Of a stretch of DNA of 64,000 bases, positions 16,236-24,024 are shown one piece after another; position 1 is the first letter of the stretch, and each line of letters begins with the position of its first letter. The stretch is from Rhodococcus_F sp040656415 (GTDB lineage: Bacteria; Actinomycetota; Actinomycetes; Mycobacteriales; Mycobacteriaceae). Both the position numbers and the translations under genes were made by a program. The stretch spans positions 1,488,001-1,552,000 of the forward strand of contig NZ_JBFAMC010000001.1 of the NCBI RefSeq assembly GCF_040656415.1, written 5' to 3'. The notes beneath the pieces were generated by a model, which did no database searches, was not told where the DNA came from, and was given only the letters and a program-made list of their open reading frames with translations.

Positions 16236-16412
16236 GTGCTTTGGAAGATTCTGCTGGCGGTCGCGGTCATCTGGTTCGCGATTGCCGTGGTTGGTGCACT
16301 GACCAAGGCGCTGTTCTCGATTCTCCTGGTCGGCGCCGTGGTGTTCGGTCTGTACCTACTGTTCAAGGCGATGACCGGATCCGGCGACAAGTCGAGCATC
16401 ATGCGCCGCTGA
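16236..16412 (+). CDS. small integral membrane protein, 58 residues
   Basis: A short gene starting at GTG 16236, chosen because GAGGAGG (16224-16230) lies 5 bases upstream, a near-perfect ribosome binding site. The product, beginning with LWKILLAVAVIWFAIAV, is one or two hydrophobic segments (about residues 2-48) followed by a short polar, basic tail ending in KSSIMRR. I do not recognise the family. Size and topology recall PspB/PspC-like or other single-span regulatory peptides, but no function is claimed. It lies alone between the divergent bioY operon and the TetR gene. Confidence 0.75.
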   Translation: MLWKILLAVAVIWFAIAVVGALTKALFSILLVGAVVFGLYLLFKAMTGSGDKSSIMRR

Positions 16413-16764
16413 CGGCCATCCGAGACCCGAGCCCTACGCTCGGGATCCAGTAGCCCCGGTTCACCACTATTTTGCCGCTGGCGAACATCGCGCTGCTGTC
16501 CAAACTCGGACCGAGACGGAACGACAGAATTTAGCGAATTTTCCCCCTCGGAATCCGCGACCGCAAGTGGGGGATGGTCGGACGACATCTGTAGTTGCGC
16601 CACCTTGCGGAGGCCTCACCTGTGTATGTCCCGTGTGTATGTCCCGAGAACCCGGCTCGGCTCACCCATCGAGAATGACCGAAAGGTGGGTTGAAGGGGT
16701 CAGGTGTGATTCCGAGATCCGTACGGTGTCGCGGGGGACGGCATGCGTTACGGTATTACACACA
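16413..16764. other. 350-base intergenic region with a 13-bp tandem repeat
   Basis: No credible gene is seen. The stretch holds an exact 13-base tandem duplication (16621-16633 and 16634-16646, unit TGTGTATGTCCCG) and, at its right edge, ATTAC (16755-16759) with an inverted GTAAT (16775-16779) that flanks the TetR start codon. It presumably contains the promoter of the TetR-glpD operon. Confidence 0.6.
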
Positions 16765-17388
16765 ATGTCTATTCGTAATCCTGTGTCACGCGAAGGTGGT
16801 CCGAAGAGCGTCGAAGACGCCATTCTCGATGCGGCACGTTCGTGCGTCCTCGATTTCGGGCTTCGTAGAACGACACTGGCCGAGGTTGCTCGTCGCGCGG
16901 GCGTCAGCCGACCGACCGTGTACCGGCGCTGGGCAGACACGAGGGCGGTGGTCACCGACCTCATGACGCGCGAAATCGCCGCCGCGATCCCTGCATTCTC
17001 TTCGGATGAATCGCTTCACCGTCAGTTGGTGGATGCCGTGGTCCAGGTGTCCGCCAAGATGCGCGAGCACTCGCTCTTCCTGAAGATCCTGCATTCGGAT
17101 CAGGAGCTGTTCACCCCGTACATCCTCGAGCGACTCGGCACCAGCCAGAAGGCGATCATCGACCACCTCGCTCTGGCTGTGTCGGCAGGTCAGGAGCAGG
17201 GATCGATACGGTCCGGCGACAGTCGACACATCGCCGTCATGGTAATGCTCATCGCACAGTCTGCGGTCCAATCTGCGGCGATGGTGGCGGAGGAACTTCC
17301 GAGCCGGTCGCTTTCGCAGCAAGTACGCAATGCCATCGGGGCCTACCTGGCACCCGAAAAACACACATCAATTCGAGGAGACCGGTGA
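16765..17388 (+). CDS. TetR-family transcriptional regulator
   Basis: A 207-residue TetR regulator with an N-terminal helix-turn-helix at about residues 17-62 (VEDAILDAARSCVLDFGLRRTTLAEVARRAGVSRPTVYRRWADTRAVV) and an all-helical ligand domain. Its last codons overlap the glpD GTG start, so it is the first gene of a two-gene operon and most likely regulates glycerol-3-phosphate oxidation or a related lipid signal (inference). I start at ATG 16765, a few bases after a TACGGTATT run. No Shine-Dalgarno is seen, so a leaderless transcript is possible. The longer open frame upstream runs through the tandem repeat and lacks similarity. Confidence 0.88.
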   Translation: MSIRNPVSREGGPKSVEDAILDAARSCVLDFGLRRTTLAEVARRAGVSRPTVYRRWADTRAVVTDLMTREIAAAIPAFSSDESLHRQLVDAVVQVSAKMREHSLFLKILHSDQELFTPYILERLGTSQKAIIDHLALAVSAGQEQGSIRSGDSRHIAVMVMLIAQSAVQSAAMVAEELPSRSLSQQVRNAIGAYLAPEKHTSIRGDR

Positions 17389-18929
17389 ACAGCTCGAACA
17401 ATCCATCCGTCAAGAGTTCGTCGGCGCTCAACGCCGCCCGCAGGGCGCGCGAACTCGACGAGTTGTCCAACGGTGAGACAGTCGATCTGCTTGTGATCGG
17501 TGGGGGAATCACCGGCGTCGGTGTCGCACTGGATGCGGCGTCACGCGGGTTGACCGTCGTACTCGCCGAGAAGAGGGACCTTGCCTTCGGAACCAGCCGG
17601 TGGAGTTCCAAACTGGCTCACGGCGGCTTGCGCTACCTGGCATCGGGCAACGTCGGCATCGCCCGGGAGAGCGCAGTTGAACGCGGAATCCTGATGACCC
17701 GGACGGCCCCGCATCTCGTCCGTGCGCTGCCACAGCTCGTGCCGGTCCTCGAGTCCACCAGTCTTTTCAGCAAATCCCTCGTCCGTGCGGGTTTCCTAGC
17801 CGGTGATTTCCTGCGTGCGAGCGCGCGCACGCCGTCTTCGGTCTTGCCGAGGTCTCGAACCGTCCGGGCCGACCGGGTGGTCGAACTTGCGCCTGCAGTC
17901 CGGCGGGACGGTCTGCGTGGTGGATTGGTGGCATTCGACGGTCAACTGATCGATGATTCGCGGCTGGTGGTCGCCATCGCTCGTACCGCCGCACTGCACG
18001 GTGCGAAGATTCTCACCCGCACCGGTGCCTACGACGTCACTGGGACGTCGGCGACGCTGCGCGACGAATTGACAGGCTCGGAGATGCAGATCAAAGCGCG
18101 GGCGGTGGTCAACGCAGCGGGCGTGTGGTCGGGTGAGGTCGATCCCGAGATCGCGCTCCGGCCGAGTCGTGGCACTCACCTGGTACTTCCTGCCGAGAGA
18201 CTCGGTAACCCCACGGCAGCTCTTACGGTCCCCATCCCGGGTGAGACCAATCGTTTCGTTTTTGCGTTGCCCGCGCAGTTGGGCCGTGTGTATTTGGGTC
18301 TCACCGACGAGGCGGCACCAGGCCCGGTGCCGGACGTTCCGGTCGCCTCGGACGAGGAGATCGACTTTCTTCTCGCCACGGTCAACACCGCACTCGAGGT
18401 TCCGCTCGAGCGCTCGGACATCCTGGGAACGTTCGCCGGGTTGCGCCCGTTGCTCGATACCGGCGACGGTTCCACCGCGGACCTGTCGCGTAACCACGCG
18501 ATTCTGCGTTCCGGAACCGGCCTCGTCAGCGTGGTCGGTGGCAAGTTGACCACCTACCGCAAAATGGCCGAGGACGCCGTCGACGCCGCGATCGAGGGGT
18601 CAGGCATGATCGCAGGACCGTGCCGGACGCGGACACTCCCGCTGGTTGGCGCCGGGACTCCCGAGGCGCTGCGGAAGGTCTCTGCACCACCGACGCTGGT
18701 GGCGCGCTACGGCACGGAGGCGGCGCTGGTCGCGGCCGCTGCCCCGGATCTTCTGTCGCCGATCGTCGAGGGACTGGATGTGAGCCGCGCCGAGCTCGAA
18801 TTCGCAGTGACACACGAAGGTGCGCTCGACGTCGACGACGTGCTCGACCGGCGCACGAGGATCGGACTCGTCCCCACCGATCGCGAGCGCGTCTCGAGCA
18901 TTGCCGCGTCAGCGTTCGAGATGGGGTGA
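17385..18929 (+). CDS. glpD: glycerol-3-phosphate dehydrogenase/oxidase
   Basis: A 514-residue FAD enzyme oxidising sn-glycerol 3-phosphate to dihydroxyacetone phosphate at the membrane and passing electrons to the quinone pool. The dinucleotide motif VIGGGITGVGVALDAASRG lies at residues 37-55. The GlpD signature GTSRWSSKLAHGGLRYL follows at about 68-84, and GLRPLLDTGDGSTADLSRNHAI and VVGGKLTTYRKMAEDAVD occur in the second half. The first 30 residues are a polar extension. GTG 17385 overlaps the TetR stop (GTGA). It ends 26 bases before the glycosyltransferase start. Confidence 0.95.
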   Translation: MNSSNNPSVKSSSALNAARRARELDELSNGETVDLLVIGGGITGVGVALDAASRGLTVVLAEKRDLAFGTSRWSSKLAHGGLRYLASGNVGIARESAVERGILMTRTAPHLVRALPQLVPVLESTSLFSKSLVRAGFLAGDFLRASARTPSSVLPRSRTVRADRVVELAPAVRRDGLRGGLVAFDGQLIDDSRLVVAIARTAALHGAKILTRTGAYDVTGTSATLRDELTGSEMQIKARAVVNAAGVWSGEVDPEIALRPSRGTHLVLPAERLGNPTAALTVPIPGETNRFVFALPAQLGRVYLGLTDEAAPGPVPDVPVASDEEIDFLLATVNTALEVPLERSDILGTFAGLRPLLDTGDGSTADLSRNHAILRSGTGLVSVVGGKLTTYRKMAEDAVDAAIEGSGMIAGPCRTRTLPLVGAGTPEALRKVSAPPTLVARYGTEAALVAAAAPDLLSPIVEGLDVSRAELEFAVTHEGALDVDDVLDRRTRIGLVPTDRERVSSIAASAFEMG

Positions 18930-18955
18930 CACCGACTGTGTGACACCCTTTGGTC

Positions 18956-20104
18956 GTGCGAGTCGCCGTTGTCGCCGGGCCCGATCCCGGACATGCCTTT
19001 CCCGCCCTTGCGCTGTGTCTCGCGTTCAACGAGGCCGGAGATGATCCGGTCCTGTTCACAGGGACGCGGTGGGTTCAGGCTGCCCGGGCGGCCGGGATTC
19101 CCGCCGAGTTGTTGAGGGGTCTCGCACCCCGTCCGACGGACGACGATCTCGATGCAGGTGCGCGTATTCACGCGCGGGCTGCGCACATTTCCACCGAGTT
19201 GTTGCCGGACCTCCGTGCAATCGGACCTGACCTCGTAGTCTCCGACATTCTCACCGCTGGTGGAGGGATGGCTGCTGAACGGCTCGGGATTCCGTGGGTC
19301 GAGCTGTCGCCCCACCCGCTGTACGCCGCGTCGAAGGGGTTGCCGCCCATTGGAAGTGGATTGGCTCCCGGGAAAGGTGTGCGTGGCCGACTCCGGGACA
19401 CTCTGATGCGAGCTGCGACGGCACGGTCGATCCGGAGGGGTGAGCGGCAACGCTCGGATGCGCGCGTCGGTGTCGGATTGCCGGCGAAGGACCCCGGACC
19501 GATGCGCCGGTTGATCGCGACTCTTCCGGCGCTCGAGGTGCCGAGGCCTGACTGGCCTGCGGAGGCGTACGTGGTCGGGCCCTTGCTGTGGGAGCCGACG
19601 AATGAGGTCCTGTCGCCCCCGGACGGTATCGATCCGTTGGTCATGGTTGCACCCTCGACGGCGTTTACAGGTGCAGAGGGGATGCTGGAGACTGCATTGT
19701 CTGGACTGGATGGGGCGGGCGTTCGGGTGATCGCCTCAGTCCTCGATGGCGCGCCGACAGCTGTTCCGCCATGGGCGCGAGCAGGTCTCGGCCGCCAGGA
19801 CGTGATGCTGCGCGAAGCCTCCGTAGTCGTGTGCGGGGGTGGCCACGGGATGCTGGCCAAGGCGTTGCTGGCGGGCGTTCCCGCCGTGGTGATTCCAGGT
19901 GGCGGCGACCAGTGGGAACTTGCGAATCGGGCAGCACGTCAGGGGAGCGCCGTGGTGGTGCGTCCCCCGAGCGCTCAGGCGCTCCGAACGGCGGTCGAAC
20001 AGGTTCTTGCCAGTGGTGCCTACGCCGAGTCCGCGCAGCGTGCTGCGCGGAGCATGGAGAACGTTGCGGATCCGGTGGAGGTGTGCCGAGGCGTGCTGCG
20101 GTGA
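18956..20104 (+). CDS. glycosyltransferase, GT-B fold (UDP-glucuronosyltransferase-like)
   Basis: A 382-residue GT-B glycosyltransferase resembling Rv2739c, which occupies the same place near recA. The N-terminal Rossmann half starts RVAVVAGPDPGHAFPALALCLAFNEAGDDPVLFTG, and acceptor-side features occur to about residue 200. The C-terminal donor-binding half has SVVVCGGGHGMLAKALLAGVPAVVIPGGGDQWELANRAARQGSA (about 284-327), the GGG-H-G and GDQ pattern of this family. Donor and acceptor are unknown. GTG 18956 is chosen over TTG 18950. DUF3046 and recA follow in the same direction. Confidence 0.85.
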   Translation: MRVAVVAGPDPGHAFPALALCLAFNEAGDDPVLFTGTRWVQAARAAGIPAELLRGLAPRPTDDDLDAGARIHARAAHISTELLPDLRAIGPDLVVSDILTAGGGMAAERLGIPWVELSPHPLYAASKGLPPIGSGLAPGKGVRGRLRDTLMRAATARSIRRGERQRSDARVGVGLPAKDPGPMRRLIATLPALEVPRPDWPAEAYVVGPLLWEPTNEVLSPPDGIDPLVMVAPSTAFTGAEGMLETALSGLDGAGVRVIASVLDGAPTAVPPWARAGLGRQDVMLREASVVVCGGGHGMLAKALLAGVPAVVIPGGGDQWELANRAARQGSAVVVRPPSAQALRTAVEQVLASGAYAESAQRAARSMENVADPVEVCRGVLR

Positions 20105-20137
20105 GAGCACCGCATGCGGTTCGGCTAGCGTGGGTGT

Positions 20138-20332
20138 GTGCGATTGACCGAATTTCATCAACTCGTCCGCCAAGAGTTCGGGCAGATGCGCGGTGATGCG
20201 CTCCTCGTCGACCACGTGCTGATCAGCCTTGGCGGAAAGACCGCGGCCGAAGCGATCGAGGAAGGCCAGGAGCCCCGTCAGGTCTGGCGAGAACTCTGCG
20301 TCGAGTTCGACGTGCCGGTTCAGCGAAGGTGA
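20138..20332 (+). CDS. DUF3046 protein
   Basis: A 64-residue protein filling the DUF3046 family (Rv2738c type), nearly always found just before recA in this order. It begins with the typical MRLTEFHQLVRQEFG and has LLVDHVLISLGGKTAAEAIEEGQEPRQVWRELC in its second half. No function has been established; the constant neighbourhood with recA-recX suggests a link to DNA repair or to expression of recA. Start is GTG 20138, 33 bases after the glycosyltransferase stop. Confidence 0.92.
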   Translation: MRLTEFHQLVRQEFGQMRGDALLVDHVLISLGGKTAAEAIEEGQEPRQVWRELCVEFDVPVQRR

Positions 20333-20381
20333 TACGCAGCGCAGGGAGAAATCCGGCGTGTCGAACGGTCCGATCCGACTA

Positions 20382-20397
20382 TCGAACACATGTTCCC
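20382..20397 (+). promoter_or_regulatory. LexA (SOS) box upstream of recA
   Basis: TCGAACACATGTTCCC fits the actinobacterial LexA box TCGAAC-N4-GTTCGA with one weak half. It lies about 95-110 bases before the recA start, the usual arrangement in mycobacteria. Confidence 0.85.
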
Positions 20398-20428
20398 CTA
20401 TGCTGGGGGTATTCGGTGGTCACGGTTC

Positions 20429-20451
20429 TTGTCGGTACTCGGATCTAACCT
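20429..20451 (+). promoter_or_regulatory. PafBC-type (RecA-NDp) promoter of recA
   Basis: TTGTCGGT (20429-20436), nine bases, then TAACCT (20446-20451) fits the LexA-independent promoter first described at mycobacterial recA (TTGTCRGT-N9-TAnnnT), which is bound by PafB-PafC. It is downstream of the SOS box and about 42 bases before the recA start. Confidence 0.65.
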
Positions 20452-20492
20452 GACTGCAGGATCGCTGATGAGACTCGAGAATGGGGACGACG

Positions 20493-21536
20493 ATGGCACC
20501 ACAGGCACATGATCGTGACAAGGCGCTCGACCTTGCGCTGGCGCAGATCGACAAGAGCTTCGGCAAGGGCTCGGTGATGCGCTTGGGCGAAGGTGTGCGC
20601 CAGCCCATCGCCATTATCCCGACCGGCTCCATCGCACTGGACGTAGCACTCGGCATAGGAGGGCTGCCCCGCGGACGTATCGTCGAGATCTACGGCCCGG
20701 AATCGTCGGGTAAGACCACAGTGGCATTGCACGCGGTCGCCAACGCTCAGGCGAATGGCGGTATCGCGGCCTTCATCGATGCCGAACACGCTCTCGATCC
20801 CGACTACGCTCAGAAACTCGGTGTCGATACCGATGCCCTGCTGGTGTCGCAGCCTGACACAGGTGAGCAGGCACTCGAAATCGCCGACATGCTGATCCGC
20901 TCTGGTGCTCTCGACATCCTCGTGGTGGACTCGGTTGCCGCTCTCGTCCCGCGCGCCGAGATCGAAGGTGAGATGGGCGACAGCCACGTAGGGCTGCAGG
21001 CGCGGCTGATGAGTCAGGCGCTGCGCAAGATGACCAGTGCTCTCAGCAACTCCGGCACCACTGCGATCTTCATCAACCAGCTGCGCGAGAAGATCGGCGT
21101 CATGTTCGGTTCTCCCGAAACCACCACGGGTGGTAAAGCGCTGAAGTTCTACTCATCTGTGCGCCTTGATGTTCGGCGCATCGAGACCTTGAAGGACGGC
21201 ACTGACGCGGTGGGTAACCGTACGCGTGTCAAGGTGGTCAAGAACAAGGTTGCCCCGCCGTTCAAGCAGGCGGAGTTCGACATCCTTTACGGGCAGGGAA
21301 TCAGCAAGGAAGCCTCGCTCATCGACATGGGGGTCGAGCACGGGTTCATTCGTAAGTCCGGTTCCTGGTACACCTACGAAGGCGACCAGTTGGGGCAGGG
21401 CAAGGAGAACGCCCGCAAGTTCCTGTTGGACAACACCGACATCCGGAACGAGATCGAGAAGAAGATCAAGGAAAAGCTTGGAATCGGTGCAGACGTGACC
21501 GTTGGCACCGATGACGCAGCATCGGCCGAATTCTAA
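20493..21536 (+). CDS. recA: recombinase RecA
   Basis: The 347-residue recombinase forms filaments on single-stranded DNA, drives strand exchange and triggers LexA self-cleavage. Walker A GPESSGKTT is near residues 67-75, Walker B is LDILVVDSVAALVP near 140, and loop L2 is FINQLREKIGVMFGSPETTTGG. No intein is present, unlike M. tuberculosis RecA. I chose ATG 20493 (MAPQAHDR) over ATG 20481 because GGGGA at 20483-20487 then has 5-base spacing and family similarity starts there. It is preceded by a LexA box and a PafBC-like promoter and is followed by recX. Confidence 0.97.
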   Translation: MAPQAHDRDKALDLALAQIDKSFGKGSVMRLGEGVRQPIAIIPTGSIALDVALGIGGLPRGRIVEIYGPESSGKTTVALHAVANAQANGGIAAFIDAEHALDPDYAQKLGVDTDALLVSQPDTGEQALEIADMLIRSGALDILVVDSVAALVPRAEIEGEMGDSHVGLQARLMSQALRKMTSALSNSGTTAIFINQLREKIGVMFGSPETTTGGKALKFYSSVRLDVRRIETLKDGTDAVGNRTRVKVVKNKVAPPFKQAEFDILYGQGISKEASLIDMGVEHGFIRKSGSWYTYEGDQLGQGKENARKFLLDNTDIRNEIEKKIKEKLGIGADVTVGTDDAASAEF

Positions 21537-21545
21537 GGTGCAGCC

Positions 21546-22079
21546 GTGCATCCCGTGGGGGGCGGTGGAACGGAGACGCAAGCCAAGGACGTGTGTCTGC
21601 GCTTGCTGACCGATCGCGCCAGAACCAGAGCGGAACTGGCCGCGTGTTTGATCCGGAAGGGTTTCTCGGTAGACGTCACCGAGCGTGTTCTCGATCGTCT
21701 GACCGACGTCGGGCTGGTCAACGATGCGGACTTCGCCCTGCAGTGGGTACATTCGCGGCACACGCACTCCGGCAAGGGGAAACGTGCGCTTGCAATGGAA
21801 TTGCGCCGCAAGGGTATCGGTGAAGAAGATGCCACAGTCGCGCTCGCCCAGATCGACGTCGACGATGAGCGGCAACGTGCCTCGGAATTGGTTGCGAAGA
21901 AGCTGCGCACAATGTCGGTGGACGACCGCGATCGGGCAGTGCGCAGACTGGTTTCGATGTTGGCGCGCCGCGGGTTTTCTCAGGGCCTGTCCTTCGAGGT
22001 CGTAAAGGAACAACTCGACCGCATCGGTGCGGGGATCGACGAACTGGCGGAGGCCGACAACATGTTCGACGAAATGTGA
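21546..22079 (+). CDS. recX: regulatory protein RecX
   Basis: A 177-residue RecX protein that binds RecA filaments and limits recombinase activity. The three-helix repeat pattern is clear: CLRLLTDRARTRAELAACLIRKGF (residues 16-39), VLDRLTDVGLVNDADFALQWVHSR, and the later KGKRALAMELRRKGI and RRLVSMLARRGFSQG blocks. GTG 21546 follows the recA stop by 9 bases, so the two genes are co-transcribed and share SOS control. Length is normal for the family. Confidence 0.93.
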   Translation: MHPVGGGGTETQAKDVCLRLLTDRARTRAELAACLIRKGFSVDVTERVLDRLTDVGLVNDADFALQWVHSRHTHSGKGKRALAMELRRKGIGEEDATVALAQIDVDDERQRASELVAKKLRTMSVDDRDRAVRRLVSMLARRGFSQGLSFEVVKEQLDRIGAGIDELAEADNMFDEM

Positions 22080-22099
22080 CAGCAGTTTGGGGAACGTGA

Positions 22100-22924
22100 A
22101 TGTACGAGGTCAAGGCCACCGACAGCGCCGCGGGCGGCAAGTTGGCGTGCGAGATCTATCCGGATGTGTTCGTCATCCAGGGCGGCGGCGTGATTTCGAC
22201 GTATGCGGGTCAAGCCAATGGTGTGTGTCCCTGTGACCCCCTGCCGCCGGACGTCGATGCCTCCTTCGAGATCAGCGACTCGCAACTCGACGATGCTGTC
22301 GAATGGGCCACCTCGATCCATGAGCCCGAGTCAAGCAGATACGCGCCACGCCCTGATCCCTCTGCTACCAAACGAAATTACTCGAGACTGAAGGCCTCCT
22401 ACGATCTGGGGCTGATCGTGGAGGCGGCACGCTGCTACCTCGACGCGGCGATCGCGCATCCTCGGGACACTGTTGGCAAGAATTGGGGCATTGCCTGCCT
22501 GCCCTCCTGGGAAGGTACTCGGGTGCTCCCCAGCCACGGGTATCTGGTGTTCATCGATCTCGGTTCCGGTTGGGGTATGGACATGTCGGCGATCATGGAA
22601 GGCGATGTCGTCCGCGGGTACACCATGACCGTAGAAGTCGATCGCCGCACGCTGGAGGAGGAATCGGGGCAGTCATTGCCCGAACTGGAGCGTCGATTCG
22701 CAGACGATGTGACCTTCACACATCCCACCCATTCCGTTTTCGAGGGCCGCGCAGTCAGTCTGTCCACCGAGGCGTCCGCGTCGAACGTGGCGTTCCCGGC
22801 CGGCCTTCGCTGGCAGCGAGCAGCAGCCGTTCTCGCCGATCGCCTACTGCTGGACGAAGGAAATCGCTCGCAAAGGGAATTGCACAATCAGTGGCTGGCC
22901 GAGGACGTCCTTCGCGCGAACTGA
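22100..22924 (+). CDS. hypothetical protein, unrecognised
   Basis: A 274-residue protein that I do not recognise. It reads as a full gene: normal codon use, an ATG 21 bases after recX, and no in-frame competitor. It is acidic and soluble, without signal peptide or clear membrane segment. Visible features are CPCDPLPPDVDASFEI near residue 43 with two close cysteines, a KRNYSRLKASYDLGLIVEAARCYLDAAIAHPRDTVGKNWGI stretch around 90-130, and repeated aromatic/glycine patches (YLVFIDLGSGWGMDMSAI, 148-165). It may be co-transcribed with recA-recX. A role in DNA damage is only suggested by position. Confidence 0.7.
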   Translation: MYEVKATDSAAGGKLACEIYPDVFVIQGGGVISTYAGQANGVCPCDPLPPDVDASFEISDSQLDDAVEWATSIHEPESSRYAPRPDPSATKRNYSRLKASYDLGLIVEAARCYLDAAIAHPRDTVGKNWGIACLPSWEGTRVLPSHGYLVFIDLGSGWGMDMSAIMEGDVVRGYTMTVEVDRRTLEEESGQSLPELERRFADDVTFTHPTHSVFEGRAVSLSTEASASNVAFPAGLRWQRAAAVLADRLLLDEGNRSQRELHNQWLAEDVLRAN

Positions 22925-23127
22925 TCGCCAATTCCACGCTGAGCAGTCCCGAAAGCGTTCACGCGGCGATGCCGGAATAGTACGCGAGCAGTGTCACTCG
23001 AAGGGCTAGGGAATCGATCGGTACCCTGGCCCGATACTTGATCGCGCCGAGCTGCCAGCCCGGGCGGTACGCGTGGCGCACCGCCCGGACTCCGAGTCGC
23101 GGGCACGTCGATTGCCCGTTCAGGGCA
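22925..23127. other. intergenic region between two convergent genes
   Basis: About 200 bases between the unrecognised gene and gluD. Apart from the hairpin at 23060-23088 listed separately, I see no gene, repeat or RNA element here. Confidence 0.6.
23060..23088. terminator. bidirectional hairpin downstream of gluD
   Basis: CCGGGCGGT (23060-23068) and ACCGCCCGG (23080-23088) form a perfect 9-bp stem with an 11-base loop, about 40 bases past the gluD stop and between convergent genes. There is no clear T-tract on either side. Confidence 0.6.
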
Positions 23128-24024
23128 CTACGGCTTGTCGGTGATGTCCATGCCCGGCACCGACACTTCGGAAAGATCAGGAACGTTCTTTGCCGCTGCT
23201 CCGGTCCGTTTGCCTGCCCTCAGCCGCTTCTCGACCCGAGTCGCCACCACGGTCAGTGTCGAGTTGATGATGATCATGATGATCGCCACGACGATGAGGG
23301 ACGGAAGGTAGTTGCCGTAGTAGGCGCCGATCTGCTGTCCGGAGCGCACCACCTCTACGTACCCGATGAGGTAGCCGAGAGCGGAGTCCTTCAGCGCGAC
23401 CACCATCTGCGAGATGATCGCGGGAAGCATGGCCGTGACTGCCTGTGGCAACAAGATGGTTGCCATGATCTGGCCCTTGCGCATGCCCAGCGCCATCGCG
23501 GCCTCGCTCTGCCCCTTGGGGAGCGAGTTGATGCCCGACCGTACGATCTCCGCGATCACCGCGCCGTTGTACAGCGTGAGACTGACGATGACCGCTGCGA
23601 GCGCGAGGTACGCCGATTGGAAGACGTTGTAGGCCGCGAACAGCTGGTAGGAGAAGATCATGAGGATCAGCACCGGGATGGCGCGGAACAGTTCGACGAT
23701 AAATCCGGCGATCCACCGTATCGGCCGGTGATCCGACAATCGTCCGATGCCGAGGATCGCGCCGAGGATCAGTGCAAGCAGAATCGACACGGCGGCGGCG
23801 ATGAGGGTGCCGCGGATACCGGGAAGGAGATAGGTGGTCCACGACGTCGATTCGACGAACGGACTCCATTTCTCCGACGTCAACTGACCCTTGTCGTCGA
23901 GTGCCGTGTACACGAGGTAGCCGGCGCCCACCATCAGAGCGGCGACGGCGACGGAGACCACGTTGTAGATGCGCTTGGCTCTGGGTCCAGGCGCGTCGTA
24001 GAGGACGGTGGCTGGTTTGCTCAT
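23128..24024 (-). CDS. gluD: glutamate ABC transporter permease GluD
   Basis: A 298-residue inner-membrane permease of the polar amino-acid (HisM/GltK) type. It has an N-terminal membrane segment (residues 20-43), an extracytoplasmic loop, then the core of about four to five segments. The EAA coupling loop with the ABC ATPase reads NSLPKGQSEAAMALGMRKGQIMATILLPQA (about 166-195). The C-terminus is a charged cytoplasmic tail of about 40 residues. It overlaps gluC by four bases (ATGA) and is the last gene of the gluABCD operon. With GluC it should form the heterodimeric channel for glutamate uptake. Confidence 0.92.
   Translation of the reverse strand: MSKPATVLYDAPGPRAKRIYNVVSVAVAALMVGAGYLVYTALDDKGQLTSEKWSPFVESTSWTTYLLPGIRGTLIAAAVSILLALILGAILGIGRLSDHRPIRWIAGFIVELFRAIPVLILMIFSYQLFAAYNVFQSAYLALAAVIVSLTLYNGAVIAEIVRSGINSLPKGQSEAAMALGMRKGQIMATILLPQAVTAMLPAIISQMVVALKDSALGYLIGYVEVVRSGQQIGAYYGNYLPSLIVVAIIMIIINSTLTVVATRVEKRLRAGKRTGAAAKNVPDLSEVSVPGMDITDKP

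Noticed and set aside
20493..21536. intein in recA
   Set aside because: RecA is 347 residues with continuous motifs; unlike M. tuberculosis there is no insertion.
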